64,000 bases of DNA. Source: Sodaliphilus sp050873765 (GTDB lineage Bacteria; Bacteroidota; Bacteroidia; Bacteroidales; Muribaculaceae). Position 1 is the stretch's first letter; each line of letters starts with the position of its first letter. This document shows, piece after piece, positions 17,083 to 26,527 of this stretch. Position numbers and translations under genes: made by a program. The notes beneath the pieces were generated by a model, which worked only from the letters and a program-made list of their open reading frames with translations, was not told where the DNA came from and did no database searches. Where the stretch lies: the NCBI GenBank assembly GCA_050873765.1, contig JBNMJK010000004.1:1-64000 (forward strand), in the 5' to 3' direction.

Positions 17083-19116
17083 TTACAAGTTGATTCTTTT
17101 ACCTGATATAGGGTCGAGTGTGAGTTCTTGTCCGTTGGGCAGAACCACATGGTGTGGCTTGCTGTCGCTGTTGATCACATACATCACACGCTTTCCTTTG
17201 GGGCTTTCCCACAATGCGCCTTTCACCACATAGTCTTTGCCGAAAGTGGGAACATCGATGACGGGATTGTCGCCAGTAGGGATAATTTCCTGAATGTAGC
17301 GGCCACCGATAAACACATCGTGCTGCTTTTTGCGCAATTCCCCAAGTGTGCGGAGGAATTTAGCCTCATATTCAGCTTTGTCGTTGACCCACAGCAACCG
17401 GGGATCAACCCAACCGAGCTGAGAGCCGTAGAGGAAGCATTGCATATTCTGATAGCGGAATTCTCCTTTCGTCACATCGGTGTAGGGAGAGTAAGTATAG
17501 GCGCAAGTGAGCACGCGGTCGGAATAGATCAGCGGATAGAGCGGCACAATCTTACATTCAGGGTTGTGTGGCGTGTTTACTGTCAGCAATATGTCGAAGT
17601 ATGGAATATAACATTCGGCATTTTCTTCAGAAAACACGATATTCCCTTTTTTCAGATGATTTGTGCGCAGCTCTTCCATCATGTCTCTGTACGACTGATA
17701 CCAGAATTCACCGCCACCTTTGGGGTGGTTGTGGTTCTTGGCATAGCATGGATAGGGGGCTGCCGCTGCCACTTGGTCGATGTAGAGACCATTGGTCTGT
17801 AGCTCATTTTGAATGCTGTCGGCAAGGTCAAGAATCACTTTCTTCCATATTGGCGACGAAGGGCAGGTGACCGAGTTGGGCACAAGGGAAGTGGGATAGA
17901 CCTCCGTGTACAAGGCCCCGTCGGCACGCCGGCATGACGCGTCCTTTCCGTTGAGGCGCGTGTAGCTCTCCGTTCCCGGATCCCAAAGTCGGCCGTTGAT
18001 GTAGGGCATCACTTGGCAGCCTTTGTCTCTGACCATGCGCACGATGGGCTTGAACTCGGGCTGTGCCGGGAAGTAGTCGGGATAGTGCGTGTCGTAGCTG
18101 TGGTGATGCCAGAAATACCAATGGAAACAGATGTCGTTGCCGAAGTAGTCGATGGCTTTGTTGACAGCCGTAACAGTGGTGTCGCCAAGATATTTTGCAC
18201 GCATCCACAGGTCCTTATCCACAAGCCATTTAGGAATGTTGCGTTCTTTCAGCGTCTTGCTTCCCCATGGAGTGGACAATGCGAACGGGCGGTACCATTT
18301 CACGGCTGCATCACTCCAATTGCCAGCTAAAGATCCGGTAACCGTAGGCCATGGAATGCTGAACTGGTGTGAAGCCGTGTTGGTCCAGCCGTAGGACGCC
18401 ACCACCTCTGTGCGGAAGCTCACGGCTCCATCTTTCTCTTTTATGCGCATCATCTTGCCGCAGGCGTTGCGGTCTTCAGGTGAAAAATAGAATGTTCTGT
18501 TTTTGGCGGTGAGCATTACCATCTGCATCGAGGCGTTCCACGATGGGTAGTTGGCTTCGTAGTCGCCGTTTGCTTTCAGCGCATACTCATTGCCCCAGCC
18601 GCCAGGAGTGATCACTGAACCTTCACCAGGCGACTTGATGGCAATGTCGGGGAACACGAAATTGGTCACAACCCAGTTGTTAGGCACTTCGGCCGACAGG
18701 TTCCATTGCACAAGGTCGGCATTGTCGGCAAGCGTGACCCTCATTTCCACAGGGTAGTTTTCGCCGTCGTATTTCAGGCGGGTGTGCCATGTGAATACAA
18801 TCGTCTTTGCCGTGTCGCTGTCTTCCACCCGCCAGCCGCGGTAAATGGCATACTGTGGGCTGATAGCGGGAGTTTCGCCTTGCTCACCGAGGTATGTCAG
18901 GCTCCAAGGCTGCTTGTTGTCGCCCGCTTTCACCATTTCCACCCCTTGATGCTTCATCGACACGATGTCGAAAGTGCCGCTGCCGGTGAATTCCATCGCC
19001 ACGTTGTCGTTGGCGATGGTCACCGTGGCAGCACCCTGCTTCACCGTAGTTTTGGCAAAGGCAGGCAGAGCCGGGAGAATGGAAGCAATTATTGCTGTTA
19101 TGACTTTATATGTCAT
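17083..19116 (-). CDS. Secreted glycoside hydrolase-like protein (DUF6259-type)
   Basis: A 677-aa protein with a signal peptide (about 1-21). An N-terminal beta-rich domain (about 25-270) precedes a barrel-like region (about 290-600) that includes CFHWYFWHHHSYDTHYPDYF, MPYINGRLWDPG, GLYIDQVAAAAP and VFSEENAECY. Conserved acidic residues after strands (such as the Asp in YIDQ and Glu in SEEN) are what a retaining hydrolase related to GH36/GH31-like barrels would show. I believe this corresponds to DUF6259, but assign it from memory. It lies directly after SusD in the operon, with 15 bp spacing. Confidence 0.75.
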   Translation of the reverse strand: MTYKVITAIIASILPALPAFAKTTVKQGAATVTIANDNVAMEFTGSGTFDIVSMKHQGVEMVKAGDNKQPWSLTYLGEQGETPAISPQYAIYRGWRVEDSDTAKTIVFTWHTRLKYDGENYPVEMRVTLADNADLVQWNLSAEVPNNWVVTNFVFPDIAIKSPGEGSVITPGGWGNEYALKANGDYEANYPSWNASMQMVMLTAKNRTFYFSPEDRNACGKMMRIKEKDGAVSFRTEVVASYGWTNTASHQFSIPWPTVTGSLAGNWSDAAVKWYRPFALSTPWGSKTLKERNIPKWLVDKDLWMRAKYLGDTTVTAVNKAIDYFGNDICFHWYFWHHHSYDTHYPDYFPAQPEFKPIVRMVRDKGCQVMPYINGRLWDPGTESYTRLNGKDASCRRADGALYTEVYPTSLVPNSVTCPSSPIWKKVILDLADSIQNELQTNGLYIDQVAAAAPYPCYAKNHNHPKGGGEFWYQSYRDMMEELRTNHLKKGNIVFSEENAECYIPYFDILLTVNTPHNPECKIVPLYPLIYSDRVLTCAYTYSPYTDVTKGEFRYQNMQCFLYGSQLGWVDPRLLWVNDKAEYEAKFLRTLGELRKKQHDVFIGGRYIQEIIPTGDNPVIDVPTFGKDYVVKGALWESPKGKRVMYVINSDSKPHHVVLPNGQELTLDPISGKRINL

Positions 19117-19131
19117 CGTCTCTGTTCTTGA

Positions 19132-20892
19132 TTAATAGTCAGGGTTTGTCAAGTTGGGGTCGCGGTCAGTCTCCACACGTGGGATAGGCCACCATGTGAA
19201 TTTAGAATCCCAGAATCTGTTTTTGTCGCGCACGCGGAGTTTCTCCTTGTAGGCCTCATACGATGGAATGTCGTTGAGGTCGGCGCGGTCAGATGTCTTG
19301 AAGTTTGGAATATCCGTTTCTGAGAGACCTTCGTATTTGATAGCTGGCAATGGTTGCCCGTATGACGGCTGGCTGTTCAGCAGGTCGCCGATGCCCCATC
19401 TGCGCACATCTACGAACAGCAGGCCTTCCAGTGCGAACTCAACCTTGCGCTCGCGGCGTACCAACTGGCGCATTTTGGCTTGATTGCCAATTCGGTCGGC
19501 CGAAACGGCGGGCATTCCGGCTCTGCCGCGCACAGCGTTGATTGCTGAGTACACAGATTCGTCAAGTTCGCCGAGCTCGATTTTAGCTTCTGCATAGTTC
19601 AGCAGAATCTCGGCATAGCGCATAAGAATGAGGTTAGAAGACGAACTCATGAGCGGTTCTGTGGTTTCATTGGCATACTTGCGCCACACATAGCCCACAC
19701 CGCAGTTCACGAGCGATGGGCTTGTGCCAGTCACATCTACATTGTTAGAGGTGTACCACTTGTTGCGGCGGGGGTAAAAACTTGTCTTTTGGTCGTAGAT
19801 GTTGATGACGCACTTCAGTGGATTGTTGCCGTCGGTGTTGGTGTAGTTGACGGTATCTAAGTGTCCGGCAAGCGTGGCCTCAAAGCGAGGGTCGCGGTTC
19901 TTTGTCGGGTGTTTGGGATCGTAGAGTGGCGACTCGTCGATGCGCTTGCCGTCGATGCACTCGTAGGTGTCAACGATAAGGCTGCTGGGGAAACGCACTG
20001 ATGAGCCATAGTTGCGTGAAGAGTGGCCGTAGCCCACAGTATGGAGCTTCTTAGTGCTGGAAGTGGAATACATCAGTTCCCAGAGACACTCGTCGCGCAC
20101 GTCGCTTTTTGCCTGGCCAGTCAGGTTGAACAGGTCGTCGAACTTATTTGCAAGGTGGCGTTTGCCAATCACTTTCGATGCTGCTTCTGCGGCCTGGCGG
20201 AAGTAGTCCTGTCCCTTGTTGTCAACGTTGAAGCTGCCGGCAAAAAGGCAGATTCTCGAAATCAAGCCATAGGCTACGGCCTTATCTACACGGCCACGTT
20301 CAGTGGCAGTCCATGGCAAAGCCTCGGCTGCATCGTTGAGGTCTTTTGTGAGGTATTCGATGATTTCGCCTTTGGGCGTTCTTCCTGCCTTGTACTGCTC
20401 AATGGTCACAGGCTCAGTAAAGAAAGGAACATCTCCGTAAGCTGAAATCAGATTGTAATAAGCATACGCTCTCAGCACACGGGCTTCGGCGAAGTATTGC
20501 TTCGACTTGTCCGACATTTTGTCGATGGCATCTTCTGCACCAGCGATTACGGAGTTGGCACGGGCGATGATGCCGTATTCTCCCGACCAGAACGCCTGGA
20601 TTTTGGCATTATCGGGGTTTAGTGCTCCACCGGCGCCGATTGATCTGTTCTCGTCCTGCTCCAGACCATAGGCAGTGTAGTGGTCGAGCACGATACATGC
20701 CGGTACAGACCAGTTCATGTCGAAATACAATTTCTGATAAACGCCGGTCAGGCCTTCTTTCAAGCCCTGCTCTGATTTGTAGAATCCGCGGTTGTCGTAG
20801 GCTGGATTCTCTTTGTCGAGAAAGTCAGAGCAACCGACAAGCGCTATTGCTGCAGAGGCGGCAAGAATATATTTTGATATTGTCTTGATCAT
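19132..20892 (-). CDS. SusD/RagB-family outer-membrane glycan-binding lipoprotein
   Basis: The 586-aa protein begins with a lipoprotein signal (lipobox LVGC, Cys21) followed by the SusD opening SDFLDKENPAYDN. TPR-like helical repeats follow (EARVLRAYAYYNLISAYGDVPFFTEP is diagnostic), then the C-terminal RagB/SusD domain with LMRYAEILLNYAEAKIELGE and the ending FTWWPIPRVETDRDPNLTNPDY. It sits on the cell surface as the lid of the SusC transporter and captures oligosaccharides. It lies 15 bp downstream of susC, the usual pairing. Confidence 0.97.
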   Translation of the reverse strand: MIKTISKYILAASAAIALVGCSDFLDKENPAYDNRGFYKSEQGLKEGLTGVYQKLYFDMNWSVPACIVLDHYTAYGLEQDENRSIGAGGALNPDNAKIQAFWSGEYGIIARANSVIAGAEDAIDKMSDKSKQYFAEARVLRAYAYYNLISAYGDVPFFTEPVTIEQYKAGRTPKGEIIEYLTKDLNDAAEALPWTATERGRVDKAVAYGLISRICLFAGSFNVDNKGQDYFRQAAEAASKVIGKRHLANKFDDLFNLTGQAKSDVRDECLWELMYSTSSTKKLHTVGYGHSSRNYGSSVRFPSSLIVDTYECIDGKRIDESPLYDPKHPTKNRDPRFEATLAGHLDTVNYTNTDGNNPLKCVINIYDQKTSFYPRRNKWYTSNNVDVTGTSPSLVNCGVGYVWRKYANETTEPLMSSSSNLILMRYAEILLNYAEAKIELGELDESVYSAINAVRGRAGMPAVSADRIGNQAKMRQLVRRERKVEFALEGLLFVDVRRWGIGDLLNSQPSYGQPLPAIKYEGLSETDIPNFKTSDRADLNDIPSYEAYKEKLRVRDKNRFWDSKFTWWPIPRVETDRDPNLTNPDY

Positions 20893-20907
20893 TGCTTTTG
20901 ATGTTTT

Positions 20908-23900
20908 TTAGAATTCAACGTTTAGTCCGAAAACGAATGTCTTGTTAAGCGGGTAGAGGCTTGCGCCAGAGCCGATGCTGCTTTCTGGGTCGAAACCCTG
21001 GTAGAAGTTGTCCTTGATTGTGAACACGTTTTGCGCGCTGGCATACACACGAAGTTTTGAGATGTTGACTTTGCGTGTGATTGCAGCAGGAAGCGTATAG
21101 CCGACAACCAAGTTTTTCAGACGGCAGTAGGCTCCGCTCTTTACCCAGAACGATGAAATCATGTTGTTAGGGTTGGTAGCATTCGGGTCTTCAAGCAGGC
21201 GAGGGAACTTGGCGTTCTGGTTTTCCTCGGTCCAGTAGTCGAGCTGGTACTTGTAGATGGTGTAGTTGCCGCACAGCGCGCGTGCGCCGGCACCAGAGTA
21301 GTACACATCTTTCTTGCCCACACCCTGGAAGAATGCCGAGAAGTCGAGCCCTTTCCATTGCAGACCGAGCGTGAGACCGAACTCATAGCGTGGGGTAGGG
21401 TTGCCGATGATAGTGCGGTCGTAGCTGTCGATTTTGCCGTCGGGCACACCATCAGGGCCAGAGATGTCTTTGTATTTGATATCGCCAGGAGCCACGTTGG
21501 CTTTATTGCCGCCATATACTGGAGATGCTTCAATTTCTTCGCGCGAGGTGAAGAATCCGTCGGCCACATATCCATACCAAGAGCCGTAAGGCTTGCCCTC
21601 AGTTGTCAGTCGAGTGCCGCTTTTGTATTCATTGCCATAGAGGTTTGTCACCTTGTTCTTCACATCGGAGATATTACCCTTAATGTAGTAGTCAACGTTG
21701 CCCACTCTGTCTTGCCATGCAATAGAGAATTCCCAGCCGTTGTTTCTCATCGAACCGGCATTTTCCCAAGGCGATGTCATTGACACGAACAATGGCACAG
21801 GAAACTGCTGAAGCATGTTGTTGATGTTACGCACGTAGTAGTCGAAGCTACCGCTCAGCCTGTTGTTCAGGAAGGCGTAGTCGATACCGACATCAAACTG
21901 GTGAGATTTCTCCCAAGTGATGTTTGGATTGGCGAGTACGGTCTGTGCCACACCCGATGAAAATTCTTTATCGAACCAGTAACCATAGGCTGGAGAGCTA
22001 CCGATTGCAGCAGAGTAAGGATAGTAGCTGTTGATCGACTGGTTACCAAGAGTACCGTACGACACTCTCAGCTTGAAGTTGCTCATCACATCTTTTGCTG
22101 ATTCCCAGAAAGGCTCCTCAGAGATTCTCCAACCTGCTGAAACCGAAGGGAAGAAACCCCAGCGCTGGCTGCCGATGAATCGCGATGTGCCGTCGTAACG
22201 GCCGTTCACTTCAAGGAGATAGCGGTCTTTGAAAGCGTAGTTTACCCTGAACAGATAAGAGAGCATCGCCCATGAGTTACGCGCGCTTGAGTTGGTCTGT
22301 GTGGTGGCGTCACCATTGATGAGGTCTTCATAACCGTCGTAATAGTAATTCTTTCGTCCGGCGGTCAGATAGGTGTAGTTGAGTTCCTCGGATTGGAAAC
22401 CGAGCAGCACTTTCAGGTAGTTTTTACCAAAAGTGTTCTCGTATGTGCCTGTGAGATCGTACTGCTTGCGCACCGTCTTTGTGCGCTGCTCCGACATAGA
22501 GGAACCGCTGGTGGGGAACGAACCCTTGAACACACCGTTCTCGTAGGTGTCGTATGGCTTTGCAAACGCTTTCACCTCTCCATCGTTGCGCTTCCAAGTG
22601 TAGGAGCCGAAGATTGTGAGACCCTTGAAAGGCGTAAGCGTGAGGGTAGGCTTAACAATGTATTCAGGTGCAACGCTGTTGGAAGTGCAGCCGCAGCGCA
22701 CCATAGCAATCGGGTTGGTGCCGTTGATGCCGTAGCCATAAGTGCCGTCGGCATTGATGCCCGACATGATAGGTGTCATCGTCAGGGCTTTACCGATGAT
22801 ATTGGTAGGCGAGTCTAATACGGGCGATGTGGCGTTGGCTTGGCGTACACTTGCGTCAACACCAAGTTTCATCCACTTGTTGATCTTCATGTCGGTGTTG
22901 AGGCGCAGTGATGTGCGCGAGAATTTGTTGTTGTCGATCAAACCGTCTTGCGTGTAGTAGCCGGCAGAAGCATAAATTTTCAAGTACTCGCTGCCGCCGC
23001 TCACGCCGATTGAATAGTTTTGAACAAGTGCGGAACTTTTAATCACCTCTTTTTTCCAGTCGGTGTCGTAATAGTTAGTCTGGTCCACGCCACCGTTCTT
23101 GTATATTTCAATCACATCGGTGTAAAGAGGCTGCTGCAAAGCGTTTTTGCGTGCAGCGTCCACGGCTTGCATATATTCGATAGCCGATGTAGGCTCAGGC
23201 AAGGTGGTAGGGGTGTTGATACCTACGTAGCCGTTGAAAGTGACGGTGGGCTTGCCTTCAGCGCCACGCTTGGTGGTGACGAGAATCACACCATTTGATG
23301 CGCGCGAACCATAGATTGATGCGGAAGCAGCGTCTTTCAGCACCGATATCGACTCAATGCTGTTGAGGTCGATACGGTTGAAGTCGCCTTCCACTCCATC
23401 GATAAGAATCAGTGGCGAGGTGGAAGAGTTGAGTGAGCCCAAACCTCTGAGCCGCAGGGAAGCCTGGTCGTTGCCTGGCTGACCTGAAGTCTGCATGGCA
23501 GTCAGACCTGGCACAATACCTTGAAGCGCGGCAGAACCGTTGGAAACGTTGGCGCGCAGAATGTCTTTGCTGCTGATGCTTTGCACGGAACCGGTGAGGT
23601 TGATTTTTTTCTGTGATCCGAATCCAACGACCACCACATCTTCGAGGGCTGTGGCCGACTGATGCATGACAATGTCTTGGTTGAGACCCTTTTTGGCATC
23701 AAGCGTAACAGGCTCAGTGCCGACATAGGTGAATTTCAACTTTGTTGGAGAACTAAGGCTGATGGTGTATCTGCCTTCCGAGTCTGTGACATTGAGTGTC
23801 TTGCCGCCTTTTCCGGTGATGGCGACACCTATCATGGGCTCGCCCTTCTCATCCACAACCTTGCCCTGCACGGTGAATGCTTGGGCAAGAGCCGTCTGGG

Positions 23901-23954
23901 AGACAGAGGCTAAGGCAAGAGCCAAAAATGCACTTAAAAACTATTCAGTCTCAT
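20908..23954 (-). CDS. SusC/RagA-family TonB-dependent transporter, frameshift in the signal peptide
   Basis: Repaired length is about 1015 aa. Order: signal peptide, carboxypeptidase-like beta-sandwich (FTVQGKVVDEKGEPMIGV), plug domain (VVVVGFGSQKKINLTGSV), then the 22-strand barrel ending LNKTFVFGLNVEF. It imports oligosaccharides with TonB energy and SusD. The natural start is ATG 23954, giving MRLNSF, but the frame stops at TAA because the T run (plus-strand A5 at 23936-23940) is one base short of what SFLSAFLALALAS needs. Without repair, translation could only begin at TTG 23925, which leaves a signal without a basic n-region. The other 1005 codons are intact, so function elsewhere seems maintained. 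Confidence 0.93.
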
Positions 23955-24046
23955 TTTTTGGGTTTGAAGTTTATTAGTTATGTAAAATGATGTATTTGTC
24001 AGTTAGGAAAGTTATGTGAATTACGTTTGGAAGCTGTGGCTCTGCC

Positions 24047-25252
24047 TCAACAGTCAAACGCTCGTTTTCGTGCATTTGCGCATGCTCCAATCAGTCCCAC
24101 CTGGTCGCCAAGCTGCGAAAGCTCGATTTTGGTGTCTTCGTTGACAAGATTGAGAGAATAGCGCCTTACAAGGGTCTTTATTGGCTGAAGAATGTAGTCG
24201 CCCGTCATCGACAAGCTGCCGCCGATCACCACTTTCTCAGGGTTGAAAATGTTGATCAGTCCGGCAATCCATCTGCCGAGCACTTGTCCCACTTCCTCCA
24301 CCAGTTCTATGCATAAGAGGTCTTCGTGGTTTACGGCATCTATAATTTTGTCGAGTGACACGTCGCCCTCAGTCTTGAATTCCTTTGCGAGAATTGAATT
24401 TTCACCGGCTTCGAGCCTGGCGATTAGCTTGCGGTGCAGCGCGCTGCCAGATGCTTCCGTCTCGAGGCACCCTTTTTTGCCGCAGTGGCACATCACCTCA
24501 TTGTTGAATGTGACCATGTGCCCGAACTCACCGGCAAATCCCGATTTGCCTCTGTAGATTTTTCCGTCGAGAATCATACCGATGCCAAGTCCCCAGCCTA
24601 CGTTCACGAAAATCACATTCTTTTCGTTTGAGCAGTTGCCGAACGTATATTCGCCCAGGGTCATCGCCCTTGTGTCGTTTTCGATGCAGGCCGATATTCC
24701 GATTTTTCTGGTCAGCACATCAGCCAGCGATTGCTCCTCGAAATTAAACCGGCTGTAGCTGTAGCCCGATTGAGGGTTTACGCGTCCGGAAATGTTGAGG
24801 TTTATTTTAATAATGTTTTCTTTGTCGATGCTCAGATTAGAAATAAAAGTACGAATGATGTGGCAGAGACGGTCGAGCCCTTCGGGAGTGTTCTCGAAAT
24901 GGTAGGCAATGTCGATCTGCTTTTCCACCATGTCGCCGCAAAAGTCAATGAGGCCAATGCTCACCGAATCGTTGTTGATGTCCACTCCAGCGAAATAGCA
25001 AGAGTCGGGGTTGAGCCCATAGAGCACAGGATGGCGTCCGCCGTTGGTTTCCCGCTTGCCCCGCTCTTTTACGATACCTATGCAGGAAAGCTCCTCCACA
25101 AGTTTGGTGATTGTGGGAATACTGAGCCCAAGGGATTTCGCCAAGTCGGGGAGCGTGTAAAATCCATTTTTCATAAAAAAGGAAATCACGCGCTTCTTCA
25201 ACATCGCATTTTTGGTGCCTTTTCCTATCTCTTTTATTAAGGTGGAAATCAT
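24047..25252 (-). CDS. ROK-family transcriptional regulator of the carbohydrate locus
   Basis: The 401-aa protein has a winged helix-turn-helix (about 20-80, DLAKSLGLSIPTITKLVEEL) and a ROK sugar-kinase-type domain (about 90-395). The zinc motif is present (GHMVTFNNEVMCHCGKKGCLE, with His and three Cys), as is the ROK signature region GWGLGIGMILDGKIYRGKSGFAGE. NagC/XylR-type ROK regulators sense sugars or sugar phosphates. It is encoded just before susC in the same direction (92 bp) and divergently from the DUF4434-MFS-epimerase arm, so it probably controls both arms. Confidence 0.92.
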   Translation of the reverse strand: MISTLIKEIGKGTKNAMLKKRVISFFMKNGFYTLPDLAKSLGLSIPTITKLVEELSCIGIVKERGKRETNGGRHPVLYGLNPDSCYFAGVDINNDSVSIGLIDFCGDMVEKQIDIAYHFENTPEGLDRLCHIIRTFISNLSIDKENIIKINLNISGRVNPQSGYSYSRFNFEEQSLADVLTRKIGISACIENDTRAMTLGEYTFGNCSNEKNVIFVNVGWGLGIGMILDGKIYRGKSGFAGEFGHMVTFNNEVMCHCGKKGCLETEASGSALHRKLIARLEAGENSILAKEFKTEGDVSLDKIIDAVNHEDLLCIELVEEVGQVLGRWIAGLINIFNPEKVVIGGSLSMTGDYILQPIKTLVRRYSLNLVNEDTKIELSQLGDQVGLIGACANARKRAFDC

Positions 25253-25295
25253 TTTATTTGATTAAAAAGCTAATAGTCAATTTCATTTCTTGTGG

Positions 25296-25326
25296 CAAAG
25301 TAAGCCAGAAAAATCCGTATAAACAA
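25296..25326 (-). promoter_or_regulatory. Possible promoter for the ROK gene
   Basis: On the minus strand TTG (25326-25324) and TTACTTTG (25303-25296) are 20 bp apart. One base departs from TAnnTTTG, so this is a weaker match than the opposing promoter at 25374-25404. Confidence 0.3.
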
Positions 25327-25373
25327 ATTTTTTAATTAAAAATATCGCAATTAATAAAATTTTTTCGTAACCC

Positions 25374-25404
25374 TTGGTGCATATAATAAAAATATTTACC
25401 TTTG
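25374..25404 (+). promoter_or_regulatory. Predicted promoter for the DUF4434-MFS-epimerase arm
   Basis: TTG at 25374-25376 and TACCTTTG at 25397-25404, 20 bp apart, fit the Bacteroidetes consensus; the ATG follows 30 bp later at 25434. AAATTTTTT occurs twice between this and the ROK start (about 25326 and 25359) and could be part of an operator, but I cannot show this. Confidence 0.6.
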
Positions 25405-25433
25405 TGAAACCATAAACAAATAAATTTAAAAGA

Positions 25434-26510
25434 ATGCTTAACAGAAGAATCTTCTTAAAAAGCTTGACTGCATTGGGGCTTGCGGGGCTGGTGGCTCCGC
25501 AGATGATGGCTGGCGGCAGCCGCCGGCGCTCTGGCGGACTGGAGCCGCTTGCCCACAGTGGCAATGCGCTGAGAATCACTGGAACATTCTTAGACGAGAT
25601 TTCTCACGACATTCCTCATCAGAATTGGGGCGAGAAAGAATGGGACGCTGATTTCCGCTACATGAAATCGATTGGGATAGACACTGTGGTGATGATCAGT
25701 AGTGGCTATCGCAAATTCATCACATATCCGTCGGCTTATCTTATAGGTAAAGGGTGCTATAGGCCTTCAGTCGATTTGCTCGACATGTTTCTGCGCCTGT
25801 CGGACCGCTATGGAATGAAGTTCTATTTCGGCCTGTATGACTCTGGCGTGTATTGGGACACTGGCGACATGACGATGGAGATGGAGCATAACCGCTTCGT
25901 GGTGGACGAGGTGTGGAAAAACTATGGCTCAAAGCATAAGAGCTTTGGTGGCTGGTATGTGAGCACCGAAATATCGAGAAAGACCAAGGGCGCTGTGGCT
26001 GCATTCCACACACTTGGCAAGCAGTGCAAGGACGTGTCGGGTGGCTTGCCCACGTTCATCTCACCGTGGATCGACGGCAAAAAGGCTGTGATGGCCGCGT
26101 CGTCGAGCCTGACCAAGGAAGCCGGCGTGTCGGTGGAGGAGCATGAGCGGGAGTGGAACGAGATTTTTGCGGGCATACATGACGTGATTGACGCTTGCGC
26201 CTTCCAAGATGGGCATATCGATTACGACGAACTCGACGCTTTCTTCGAGGTCAACAAGAAACTTGCCGACCGGTATGGCATCAAATGCTGGACAAATGCA
26301 GAGACTTTCGACCGTGATATGCCTATCAAATTTCTCCCTATCAAATTCGAGAAGCTGCGCATGAAGCTCGAGGCGGCTAAGCGGGCGGGGTATGACAAGG
26401 CCATCACCTTTGAATTCTCGCATTTTATGAGCCCGCAATCCGCTTATCTGCAGGCCGGGCATCTTTTCGACCGGTATTGTGAGTATTTTGGTATAGACGA
26501 TAAATTTTAA
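25434..26510 (+). CDS. Tat-exported DUF4434 protein, putative glycoside hydrolase-like barrel
   Basis: The 358-aa protein starts MLNRRIFLKSLTALGLAG, a twin-arginine signal (RRxFLK), so it is probably exported folded. The rest is barrel-like (DTVVMISSGY, YFGLYDSGVYWDTGD, FGGWYVSTEIS, FQDGHIDYDELDAFF, WTNAETFDRD) and matches the DUF4434 pattern. Acidic residues after predicted strands suggest a hydrolase, but no activity is established to my knowledge. It is the first gene of the rightward arm, 17 bp before the sugar porter gene. Confidence 0.8.
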   Translation: MLNRRIFLKSLTALGLAGLVAPQMMAGGSRRRSGGLEPLAHSGNALRITGTFLDEISHDIPHQNWGEKEWDADFRYMKSIGIDTVVMISSGYRKFITYPSAYLIGKGCYRPSVDLLDMFLRLSDRYGMKFYFGLYDSGVYWDTGDMTMEMEHNRFVVDEVWKNYGSKHKSFGGWYVSTEISRKTKGAVAAFHTLGKQCKDVSGGLPTFISPWIDGKKAVMAASSSLTKEAGVSVEEHEREWNEIFAGIHDVIDACAFQDGHIDYDELDAFFEVNKKLADRYGIKCWTNAETFDRDMPIKFLPIKFEKLRMKLEAAKRAGYDKAITFEFSHFMSPQSAYLQAGHLFDRYCEYFGIDDKF

Positions 26511-26527
26511 TCTAAAGAATAATAATT

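Noticed and set aside
25434..25460. A5 run after CTT at the start of the DUF4434 gene, considered as a third frameshift
   Set aside because: The frame is intact here (TTCTTAAAAAGC reads FLKS in frame), so the run is not a lesion.
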